From DASRFA01 sp035651755 (GTDB lineage: Bacteria; Desulfobacterota; Binatia; UBA12015): DNA of 64,000 bases. The stretch is taken from the NCBI GenBank assembly GCA_035651755.1, contig DASRFA010000001.1:16742-80741 (forward strand). Direction: 5' to 3'. Positions within the stretch are counted from its first letter, which is position 1; the number at the start of each line of letters is the position of its first letter. A program made the translations under genes and the position numbers. This document shows, in pieces, positions 1 through 7,895 of the stretch. The notes beneath the pieces were generated by a model, which saw nothing but the letters and a program-made list of their open reading frames with translations, was not told the DNA's origin and ran no database searches.

Positions 1-2
1 AC

Positions 3-542
3 GCGAGCGAGGTGAGGATCGGCGACGTCGCCGTGCCGGTCGTCCGGGACTGGGACTTCGCGCCGCTCCGCCGGCGATTCGGAGACGATGCGTTCCGCGA
101 TTTCATCGTCGGCGTCGCCGAGCCGCCCACGAAGCGCGGGATGGTCGCGAAGGCCCTCGCCGCCGGCCTCGAGCCGGCTCCGACCCTGATCCACCCGCGC
201 TCGACGGTGCGCGGCGACTGCCGGGTCGGGCGCGGCGGCCAGATCGTCGCCAACTCTCTTCTCACGACCGACGCCACGATCGGCGACTACGTCCTCGTAC
301 TCGACAGCACGATTGGCCACCACGACGTCGTCGGCGACTACACGACCTGCTACCCCGGCTGCCGCGTGTCGGGCGACGTGACGCTCGGCGAGGATTGTCT
401 CCTCGGGGCCGGCACGGTGATCCGGCCGGGCGTCCGAATCGCGCGCGGCGTCACCACGGGCGCGCTCGCGTGCGTCGTGAAGGACGTCGACGAGCCCGGC
501 GTCACGCTGATCGGCGTTCCGGCCAAGAAGCTCGCGCGCTGA
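3..542 (+). CDS. NeuD/PglD-like sugar O- or N-acetyltransferase, 5' end missing
   Basis: The visible 180 residues match the back part of the NeuD/PglD family, trimeric left-handed beta-helix acetyltransferases that use acetyl-CoA on sialic acid or amino-sugar nucleotides in the cytoplasm. The sequence shows the end of the N-terminal Rossmann part, then TLIHPRSTV, a run of hexapeptide turns (IGDYVLVLDSTIGHHDVVGDY) and the closing GVPAKKLAR. Family members are about 210 residues and begin with a nucleotide-binding strand, so roughly 30 N-terminal residues lie left of the window. A GTG at position 12 could be an internal start, but the frame stays open to the edge. It converges on the isomerase gene 33 bp away. 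The substrate cannot be told; surface-sugar biosynthesis is the usual role. Confidence 0.75.
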   Translation, partial: ASEVRIGDVAVPVVRDWDFAPLRRRFGDDAFRDFIVGVAEPPTKRGMVAKALAAGLEPAPTLIHPRSTVRGDCRVGRGGQIVANSLLTTDATIGDYVLVLDSTIGHHDVVGDYTTCYPGCRVSGDVTLGEDCLLGAGTVIRPGVRIARGVTTGALACVVKDVDEPGVTLIGVPAKKLAR

Positions 543-575
543 GCGACCGCGGCCCGTGCGACGTCCGCGCCCGCG

Positions 576-2294
576 TCAATCGTCGAGCCGGTCGGTGATC
601 CGTCCGCGAACGGCGGAGATCGCGACGAGGCGGGGCGAAGCGAGGTAGTTCTTCGAGGTCGGGTGCCCGCTCCGGCCCTGGAAGTTGCGATTCGTCGCGT
701 AGATGCCGGTTTCGCCCGGGCCGAGGATGCCGCGGCCGGCGTTGATGCACGCGCCGCAGGCCGAGGCGAGGAGCGTGACGCCCGCTCGCTCGAACGTCTC
801 CCAGTAGCCGAGGCGCTCCGCTTCGCGGCGCACGCGCTGCGAGGCCGGCACGACGAACATCTCGACCCCGGGCGCGACGTGCCGCCCGCGCAAGACTTCC
901 GCAGCCTGGGCGAGATCGAACAGCTTGCCGCCGGTGCACGACCCGATGAACGCGCGCGTGATCGGCACGTCGCCGACCTGCGAGACCGGCCGCACGTTGT
1001 CGGGGCGCGGCGGCAACGCGACCTGCGGCTCGAGACCGCTCACGTCGATCTCGACCACGCGCTCGAACTCGGCGTCCGGGTCGCTCCGCAAGCCGGCGAG
1101 GAGCGCGGGGGCGCCGGCCCGACGCGAGAGCCACTCGAGCGTCACGGCATCCGGCGCGACGATGCCCGACACCGCCCCGCACTCGACCGCCATGTTCGCC
1201 AGCGTCATCCGCTCGTCCATCGGCAGCGCGTCGACGACCGGTCCGCGGAACTCGGCGACGCGTCCGGCGGCGCCGTCGCAGCCGATCGTGCCGAGGAGGT
1301 GCAGCATCGCGTCCTTGGCGCAGCAGCCGGCCGGCAGCTCTCCCGTGAGCCGGACGAGCACGCTCGGCGGCACCGTGAGCCACACGTCGCCGGTCGCGAG
1401 GAGGTTCGCCATGTCGGTCGTGCCGATCCCGACGGCGAAGCATCCGAACGCGCCGTAGGTGCAGGTGTGCGAATCCGTTCCGGCGATGACCATGCCGGGC
1501 CGCACGAGCCCCTCCTCGGGAAGGAGAACGTGGCAGATCCCGGCCGCCTCTCCCGGCGCGACCGCGTCGTAGAGGCGGCATCCCTGCCGCTCGGCGAACG
1601 CGACCATGTCGCGGTGCAGGCGGGGCGCGTCGGGATCGGATCGCACGTCGTTGGTCTGGATGAAGTGATCGGCGACGAAGACCACCCGCTCCGGATCGGC
1701 GACGCGCGCCGCGTCGCCGAACTCGCGGTGGAAGAGCCGCGCCATCGGCGCGGCGACGGCGTCGTGGCACATCGCGAGGTCGGTGCGCACGAAATGCGTG
1801 TCGCCGGGCGCGACGAAATCGCGGCCGCAGGCGCGCGCGAAGAGCTTCTCGGCGAGCGTCATGGCGCGGCGGCGCGCGGCGGGCACCGCGGGGAGCGCGC
1901 CGGCGCGGCGCGTCCGGTTGAAGGCGAAGAGGCCGCCGGCCGCCACGATCGCGTCGACCACCGGATCGGTCGTCGGCGCGCCGAGCCGCTCGAGCGCGAG
2001 CCCGATGTTGACGGCGTTTCGGCAGAAGATCGGCGCGAACGAGCGCGCCCGCACGACCCGGATGCCGGCCGCGCGCAGCGCGAGCGGCGCGTGCTCGCGG
2101 CTCGAGCCACACCCGAAGTTCGAGCCCGCCCGGACCTCGTCGTAGTCGGCGGCGAGCCGCCCTTCTCCGAGCAGGTTCTCGAACGCGTAGCGCGCGAGAT
2201 GCTCGGGATCGGCGTTCGTGCAGCGGCGCGCGGGGATGATGTCGTCCGTATTGACGTCGTCCCCGACGTCGAGCACGCGCGGCGCTTCGGTCAC
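576..2294 (-). CDS. Single-chain 3-isopropylmalate/homoaconitate-type dehydratase (LeuD-LeuC order)
   Basis: This 572-residue protein joins both halves of an isopropylmalate isomerase in one chain. Residues 1-140 are the swivel (LeuD) domain with NTDDIIPARR and GSNFGCGSSREHAP. Residues 145-572 are the catalytic (LeuC) domain with GTDSHTCTYGAFG and the three 4Fe-4S cysteines in GSCTGG (C453) and CGAC (C513, C516). It should move a hydroxyl group on a 2-alkylmalate by dehydration and rehydration. The swivel domain comes first, as in AcnB and unlike mitochondrial aconitase, and the length equals an archaeal-type LeuD plus LeuC. The GTG start overlaps the dehydrogenase stop (GTGA), which suggests coupled translation. 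The usual GSCTN is GSCTG here. Exact substrate unknown; a separate leuCD pair lies at 24.4-26.5 kb. Confidence 0.85.
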   Translation of the reverse strand: MTEAPRVLDVGDDVNTDDIIPARRCTNADPEHLARYAFENLLGEGRLAADYDEVRAGSNFGCGSSREHAPLALRAAGIRVVRARSFAPIFCRNAVNIGLALERLGAPTTDPVVDAIVAAGGLFAFNRTRRAGALPAVPAARRRAMTLAEKLFARACGRDFVAPGDTHFVRTDLAMCHDAVAAPMARLFHREFGDAARVADPERVVFVADHFIQTNDVRSDPDAPRLHRDMVAFAERQGCRLYDAVAPGEAAGICHVLLPEEGLVRPGMVIAGTDSHTCTYGAFGCFAVGIGTTDMANLLATGDVWLTVPPSVLVRLTGELPAGCCAKDAMLHLLGTIGCDGAAGRVAEFRGPVVDALPMDERMTLANMAVECGAVSGIVAPDAVTLEWLSRRAGAPALLAGLRSDPDAEFERVVEIDVSGLEPQVALPPRPDNVRPVSQVGDVPITRAFIGSCTGGKLFDLAQAAEVLRGRHVAPGVEMFVVPASQRVRREAERLGYWETFERAGVTLLASACGACINAGRGILGPGETGIYATNRNFQGRSGHPTSKNYLASPRLVAISAVRGRITDRLDD

Positions 2295-3355
2295 GGGTTC
2301 GCCCTCGCCCCGGCCGCGCCGTCGTCGAGCGCCGCGACGATTCGCTCCGTCATGCCGCGCGTCGACACGCGACGGACGGACGCGCCGACCGCGATGTCGG
2401 GCGTGCGCCATCCCGCTTCCAGGATCCTCTCCACCGCATTCGCGACGAGGGCGGCCATCCCTTCCTCGCCCCACTGCCGGAGCATCAGCACGACCGACCC
2501 GATCGCGCCGATCGGATTCGCGATCCCCCGTCCGGCGATCTCGGGTGCGGTGCCGTGGATCGGCTCGTAGAGCCCGAATCCCTCTGCATTGAGGCTCGCC
2601 GACGGCAGCACGCCGATCGTCCCGATCAGACCAGCGCCGAGGCTGCTCAGCCAGTCGCCCGTCAAGTTCTCCGACACGATCACGTCGAAGCGGAGCGGGT
2701 CCTCGACCAGCGTCATCGCCAACGTATCCACGAGCATGGGCTCGACCCGCACGTCCGGGAAGGCGGCCGCCTCCTCGGCCGCGAGCTCGCACCACGGGAT
2801 GCAGGGCAGCGCGTTCTGCTTGTGCGCGACCGTGAGGAACCGCCGGCGTCGCGAGGCGTGTTCGAGCGCCACCCGCACGACCCGCCGGACCTCGTGGTCG
2901 TGGTAGAGCATCGTGTGGAATCCGAACGGGCCGCGCGCATCCTCGCCGCGCCCGGATTCCCCGAACGGCAGGCCGCTCGTGAGCTCGCGAACGAACAGGA
3001 TGTCGAGATCGCGGACCTTCTCGGCGGGCAGGCCGGCCGCGGCGGCGAGACACGGCCGCGCGCGGACCGGCCGGAGATTCGCGAAGAAGTCGAAATGTTT
3101 CCGCAGCTCGAGGAGCCCTCCCCGCTCCACCGCTCCGAGCAGGATGCCGTCCGAACGGCGACAGACCTCGGCCGTCGTCTCGGGGAAGTAGCTTCCGAGC
3201 TCGCGGTAGGCGTCCTTGCCGAACGGCGCGCGCTCGATCTCCAGGCGCGATCCGCAGATCTCCGCGGCGCGGCGGAGCACCTGGAGCGCGGCGTCGACGA
3301 CCTCCGGGCCGATGCCCTCGCCCGGCAGCGCCGCGACGCGCCGAACGCGCGCCAT
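2291..3355 (-). CDS. 3-isopropylmalate dehydrogenase-like beta-decarboxylating dehydrogenase
   Basis: A 354-residue member of the isocitrate/isopropylmalate dehydrogenase family, which oxidises and decarboxylates a 3-alkylmalate to a 2-oxoacid with NAD. Visible motifs are GEGIGPEVV near the N-terminus, GLLELRK with FANLRP (the leucine-type substrate region rather than the homoisocitrate type), RELTSGLPFGE, HKQNAL with the catalytic lysine, SENLTGDWLSSLGAGLIG and IGVLPSASL. It is the middle gene of a tightly packed cassette: its ATG overlaps the synthase stop (ATGA) and its stop overlaps the isomerase start. The GLLELRK segment argues for a hydrophobic side chain on the substrate, so either leucine itself or a related chain-elongation product. 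It is the only leuB-like gene in the window. Confidence 0.85.
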   Translation of the reverse strand: MARVRRVAALPGEGIGPEVVDAALQVLRRAAEICGSRLEIERAPFGKDAYRELGSYFPETTAEVCRRSDGILLGAVERGGLLELRKHFDFFANLRPVRARPCLAAAAGLPAEKVRDLDILFVRELTSGLPFGESGRGEDARGPFGFHTMLYHDHEVRRVVRVALEHASRRRRFLTVAHKQNALPCIPWCELAAEEAAAFPDVRVEPMLVDTLAMTLVEDPLRFDVIVSENLTGDWLSSLGAGLIGTIGVLPSASLNAEGFGLYEPIHGTAPEIAGRGIANPIGAIGSVVLMLRQWGEEGMAALVANAVERILEAGWRTPDIAVGASVRRVSTRGMTERIVAALDDGAAGARANP

Positions 3356-4542
3356 CAGCGCTCCCCCAGCGGAAGCTGCCCGTCGTCGAGCAGCCGCACG
3401 ACCTCCTCCGCCGAGTAGCACCGACCCTCGGCGACGGCGCGGCGCTTCAGCGCGTCGCTCAAACGGCGGTAGACGTCCGCCGGCTGCGGCCGCCCGAGGA
3501 CGCGCTCGAAGAGGTAGCGGAAGTTGCTCGCACCCCCGAGCTTTCCGAAGGACACCTCGAGCTCGGCGCCGGGAAAGATCGAGTAGCTCTTCGGGTCCTG
3601 GAGGAGCGCTTCGACGTGGATGCCGGACACGTGGATGCGCGCCGCGCGCGTGTAGGGCGCCGCCGGACGGAGGCCGAGATCGTCGAGCTCCGCGCAGACT
3701 CTCTCGACCTCCTCGCGATCGACGCCCGGGACGTCGACGCCGTGGCGGCGCTTCATTTCGCCGAGCACCTGCTCGAGGGCGACGTTTCCCGCCCGCTCGC
3801 CGATGCCGCGGAAGGTGCCCGACACCATCGTGGCGCCCTCGAGCACCGCGGCGAGCGTGTTCTCGAGGGCGAGGCCCTGATCGTTGTGGAAGTGCACGGC
3901 GATCGCGACGCCGGGCGCGGCGCGGCGGAGGTCGCGGATCCACGGGCCGGTACGCTCCGGCGTCAGCACGCCGACCGTGTCGCAGACCATGAAGTGCTCG
4001 ACCGACCCGGACACCGCGCGCGCGAGGTCCGCGAGGAAGTCGGGATCGGCCCGGCTCGCGTCCTCGGCCGCGAAGTCGACGGCGAGCCCGCGCGCGCGCG
4101 CGTGGCGGATGCCGTCGAGCAGGCGTCGGGTCATCGATTCGCGCGCGCGCGCGAGGACCGCCGCCGGGATGCGATCGTCCACCGTCTTGCTCCGCAGAAG
4201 CGGATCGTCCCGGACTTCGGGATCGCGCAGGAAGAGCAGGCGATCGGACACCGCGTAGAAGAGGATCACTCGCCGCAGGCCGCAGGCCGCGGCCTTCTCG
4301 ACATGGCACGGACCCAGCAGCGTGGCCGCGCTCAGCACGTCGCCGAATCCCTCGCGAACGAGCGTCGCGGCGAGCTCCGCTTCGGTCGCGTCGACGGCGG
4401 GCATGAGGTCGATGCGGTGAACACCCGTGCGCGCGATGCGGCGAGCGAGCCGGAGCTTCACCCCGTGCGGATAGAACAGGCCCGCCTGCTGCTCGCCGTC
4501 GCGGAGCGTTTCGTCGAAGATCTCGAGCGGTAGGACCGCCAT
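3355..4542 (-). CDS. Alkylmalate synthase (2-isopropylmalate/homocitrate/citramalate synthase family)
   Basis: A 395-residue Claisen-condensing enzyme of the HMGL-like family that joins acetyl-CoA to a 2-oxoacid. The sequence shows the signature FDETLRDGEQ at residues 9-18, the metal-binding pair in VHFHNDQGLALENTL, and GIGERAGNVALEQVL. It has no room for the 100-residue C-terminal LeuA regulatory domain, so it is unlikely to have LeuA-type feedback control; homocitrate and short citramalate synthases share that layout. First gene of the synthase-dehydrogenase-isomerase set, joined to the next gene by an ATGA overlap. Start chosen at the ATG that places DETLRDGEQ at its normal distance from the N-terminus. 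Which oxoacid it accepts cannot be read from the sequence with confidence. Confidence 0.82.
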   Translation of the reverse strand: MAVLPLEIFDETLRDGEQQAGLFYPHGVKLRLARRIARTGVHRIDLMPAVDATEAELAATLVREGFGDVLSAATLLGPCHVEKAAACGLRRVILFYAVSDRLLFLRDPEVRDDPLLRSKTVDDRIPAAVLARARESMTRRLLDGIRHARARGLAVDFAAEDASRADPDFLADLARAVSGSVEHFMVCDTVGVLTPERTGPWIRDLRRAAPGVAIAVHFHNDQGLALENTLAAVLEGATMVSGTFRGIGERAGNVALEQVLGEMKRRHGVDVPGVDREEVERVCAELDDLGLRPAAPYTRAARIHVSGIHVEALLQDPKSYSIFPGAELEVSFGKLGGASNFRYLFERVLGRPQPADVYRRLSDALKRRAVAEGRCYSAEEVVRLLDDGQLPLGER

Positions 4543-4675
4543 GTCGGGTCTCTGGGATCGTGGCTCGATGCCCGGTGTCCTGCATCCGGACGTCGAGGAC
4601 CCGAGGAGTGTCTCACGAGCTTCTGGTCGACGGACACTAGCTGCGTCGGCGCGCGCCGGGCAAGCGAAAGCGTGC

Positions 4676-4704
4676 TTGATCGGCCCATGGAGTCTATGGA
4701 TACT
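4676..4704 (+). promoter_or_regulatory. Possible sigma70-type promoter for the FG-GAP/thioredoxin gene
   Basis: TTGATC (4676-4681) and GATACT (4699-4704) are separated by exactly 17 bases, each matching four of six consensus positions. The ATG at 4713 lies only 8 bases after the -10 box, so a transcript from here would be leaderless or nearly so; no Shine-Dalgarno sequence is visible. Prediction only. Confidence 0.35.
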
Positions 4705-4712
4705 GCCGGCCG

Positions 4713-7700
4713 ATGAAGGCGCCCCGGCCGGCCGAGCTCGCGCCCGAGCGATCGGGGTACGCGGCCGGCCGCGAGCCGATCGGGTTGCGACTGGCGCTCG
4801 TGCTGGCAGTCGCCTTGCTCGGCGCGGCGACGCCGGCCGCCGGGAAAGGCGACGGGGCGAAGAGCGCGGGCGACGCGCGCGCGGAGTCGCAACCCGCCCC
4901 CGACGGCGTCCGTGCCCGCAACTACGCGACGTGGGAACGGCTGGTCGCGGCCGAGGAGCTCGTCGGAGCGCTCGATCCGGGACTCGCCAGGCTCGGCCGA
5001 TCGCTCCGGAACCTCGACGTTCCGGGCACGGACGCCCGGGCGCTGTTCGCCGAGTCGGTCGCGATCACCGACCTCGCTGCCGGCGGGCTCGGCGATCGCG
5101 AGCGCGTGGCAGCCGCGCCGATGATCTCCACACGCTCGGCGCGGATCGGCGAGCCGCGAACCGTCGACGCGGCGAAGCTCGAGCTCTGGGCGCCGTTCCT
5201 CGGCGAGGTCGAGTACGTCACCGACGCGAAATTCGGCGTCCTCGCCGGGGCATTCGAGGACGACGCGCGGACGCGCTTCGCGCAGACACTCGCGATGAAA
5301 TCGCACGCGCGGCTGCGCGACGGCGCGCTGGCGGCGGTGAGCGCCAAGGTGTTCGTCGTGTGGACGCGCGCGGCGGACAGCCGCGCCGCCGATCCCTCGG
5401 CGTGGCGCATCGCGGAGCTCCACACGCAGAGCTTCGACCTGATGGAGTCGAGCGACCCGCCGTTCGAGGAAGTGCTCCAACGCGTTCTTCCGGATGCCCG
5501 AACGCGCACTGCGGCGGTCGCATCCCAGCACGAGCGCTTCGCCGCGAGCCTGCTCGAGAATCCGACTGCCTTCAAGCCGCCGCATCCTCACTTCACCGTG
5601 CAAGCCCACGATCGCCACCCGAGCGTGTCCGTCGTGGACATCGACAGGGACGGCTACGACGACGTCTACGTGATGCCCGAGCTCGGCCGAAACATGCTGC
5701 TCGTGAACCAGCGCGACGGTACGTTCCGCGATCGCGCGGCCGAGTACGGCCTCGACATCGAGAACCACTGCTCCTCCGCCATCTTTGCCGACTTCGACAA
5801 CGACGGCGACCTGGACGTCTACGTCGGCCGCACGTTGCTGCCGAGCATGCTGCTCGAGAACCGCGACGGACACTTCGTGAACCGATCGGCGGACCTCCCG
5901 AAGGATGCCCTTCCGGCTCTGGTCGCAGCGTTGAGCGCCGTCGACTACGACCGCGACGGGCTTCTCGACCTGTACGTCTCGACCTACGCCGGCAACATCA
6001 TCCAGAGCACCGCCTACGACTCGAAAGATCCCCGCCAGGCGCCCGCGGACCTGCTCGCGGAATACCTGGCGCCCGCCGACGTCGCGCACCTCGTCGCATT
6101 GGTTCGCTCCGGCAAGACGAACCCGTACAGCGACCTGCCCGGTCCGCCGAACGTCCTGCTGAAGAACGTCGGGGGCGGACGTTTCGAGCCGGCGCGCGGA
6201 GCCGACGCGCTCGGGGTGTTCCGCAACACCTACCAGGCGTCCTGGGCGGACTTCGACGGCGACGGCGACGACGACGTCTACATCGCGAACGACTTCGCCA
6301 CGCACAACCTCGTGCGCAACGACGGCGACGGGAAGTTCACGGACATCACCTCCCAGACGGGGACCTCCGACGTGGGCTTCGGCATGGGCGTCTCCTGGGG
6401 TGATTACGACGAGGACGGCCGCCAGGACCTGTACGTGTCGAACATGTACAGCAAGGCCGGCAGCCGCATCACGGCGGCGCTGCCGGTCGCTCCCGTCTGG
6501 GCGAAGATGGCGCGGGGCAACACGCTCCTGCGCAATCGCGGCGCGACCTTCGAGCAGGTGTCCGGACGGACCCCCGACAGCGCACAGGTCGAGGTCGCGG
6601 GCTGGTCGTGGGGCGGCCAGTTCGCGGATTTCAACAACGACGGCCGCCTCGACCTGTTCGTGCCCAACGGCTACTACACGGCGCCGGAAGAGCACGCTCT
6701 TCCGGTCGACATATGAAGCGACTGGTGGCGCGTGGTCACGCGCTCCGATGCTTCGTTCGCGCTGCCGGCGACCGTCGGGCCCCCGGCCCTGGGTGAAGGT
6801 CGAACGCCGGACGACGGCGTTTCCTTCAGCGGCCACGAGCGCGACGTGCTCTTCCTGAACCTGGGCGGCGGGCGCTTCAAGGACGTGTCGGGGGTCTCGG
6901 GCGCGGACAACCCGGGCGACGGGCGGGTGTTCGCCCTTCTCGACTTCGACCGCGACGGGTGGTGGGACATCGCGGAGATCAACGCCAACGCGCCGAGCCT
7001 CGTCCTCTATCGCAACCGCTTCGGCGCGAATGACGCCTGGCGTGCGAGCCACGGCGTGATCGCGCTGCGTTTCGTCGGCGCGAACGGCGAGGCGAAGCCG
7101 ACGCGGGGAGCGAGCAACCGTGACGGGTTCGGCGCCCTCGTCACCGTGCACCTCGGCGACCGCAGTCTCGTGCGCGAGCACCGGGCCGGAGAGGGATTCG
7201 CGGCGCAGAACAGCTCGACCATGCTGATCGGCGTCGGGGATGCCCGCGCCGCCGGAACGATCACGGTGCGCTGGCCGTCCGGAAAGGTGCAGAAGCTCGA
7301 CGACGTACCGGTGAATCGCCTCGTGACGGTCCGCGAGCCCGGCGGCGCGGGCGCCGAGCCGCTCGTCGAGGTCGCCGAATATGCGCCCGCGACGGCGATC
7401 GCGTCGGGCGCCGCGCTGTCCACGCCGCCCGCGTCCTCGCCCGCGCGGCTCACGATCGCCGCTCCTGCGGATGCCGGCGATCCCGAGCTCCGCGTCTTCA
7501 CGACGTTCGCGAGCTGGTGCGCGGCGTGCCGCTCCGACATCCCGCAGTTTCAGCGCCTGCGAGACGCATTCCCGGCGGATCGGCTCGGGCTCTTCGGCGT
7601 CCCCGCCGACGAGGACGACGATCGCGCCAAGATCCAGGAATGGGTGACGACGCAGCGACCGCCGTACACGATGCTGCTCGACCTCCCGCCGAGCGATCTC

Positions 7701-7862
7701 GCCGCCGTCAAGCGCCTGCTGATGAAGCGGCTCCGGCGCGAGGCCCTGCCGTCCTCGATCGTCGTCAATCGCAAAGGCGAGGTCCTGACCGCGATGCTGG
7801 GCGTGCCGACGGTCTCCGATCTGCGCGGATTGGCCGCGGCCTCCCGCCTCGCGTCGCGCTGA
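4713..7862 (+). CDS. Exported FG-GAP/UnbV beta-propeller protein with C-terminal thioredoxin domain; in-frame TGA at codon 668
   Basis: One continuous reading frame of 1049 codons, interrupted only by a TGA at 6714-6716. Upstream: a signal sequence (residues 25-44), an uncharacterised region, then FG-GAP repeats with calcium loops such as DIDRDGYDD (about 309) and DFNNDGRLD (about 640). Downstream in the same frame: a further loop DFDRDGWWD (about 744), a UnbV/ASPIC domain (about 790-873, RWPSGKVQKL) and a thioredoxin-like domain from about 925 with WCAAC (Cys 936 and 939). The TGA may be read as selenocysteine, because a SECIS-like hairpin follows at the right distance; otherwise it is a nonsense mutation or base error. 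A restart at GTG 6732 is unlikely: no ribosome site, it lies inside the hairpin, and the product would lack a signal peptide. Convergent with another FG-GAP gene. Confidence 0.8.
6717..6746 (+). promoter_or_regulatory. SECIS-like hairpin after the in-frame TGA
   Basis: Immediately 3' of the TGA (6714-6716) there are 11 bases (6717-6727), then GCGCGT (6728-6733), the loop GGTC (6734-6737) and ACGCGC (6738-6743), a perfect six-pair stem. A G-T pair (6727/6744), a bulged T at 6726 and two G-C pairs (6724-6725 with 6745-6746) can extend it. In E. coli fdhF the SelB-bound upper stem-loop also carries a GGUC loop, 18 bases after the UGA (17 here), with a bulged U. That bulge sits closer to the loop than the one here. 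Confidence 0.5.
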
Positions 7863-7875
7863 CTCGGTCGTCGGG

Positions 7876-7895
7876 GGCGGCTGCCGTCAGCCGCC
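7876..7895. terminator. Hairpin between convergent FG-GAP genes, likely shared terminator
   Basis: GGCGGCTG (7876-7883) and CAGCCGCC (7888-7895) form a perfect 8-pair stem around the loop CCGT. It sits exactly where the two genes converge and covers the stop codon of the minus-strand gene. There is no T-run. Confidence 0.5.

Noticed and set aside
502..2570. Long Arg/Ala/Pro-rich open frames opposite or offset to the isomerase and dehydrogenase
   Set aside because: High GC content leaves false frames open. Their composition is Arg-rich and they show no motifs, while the overlapping frames carry full enzyme signatures.
4713..7862. Treating the FG-GAP gene as frameshifted into two genes
   Set aside because: The TGA at 6714 and the downstream codons (GTG at 6732) are in the same frame, so there is no frameshift; only a stop codon interrupts it.
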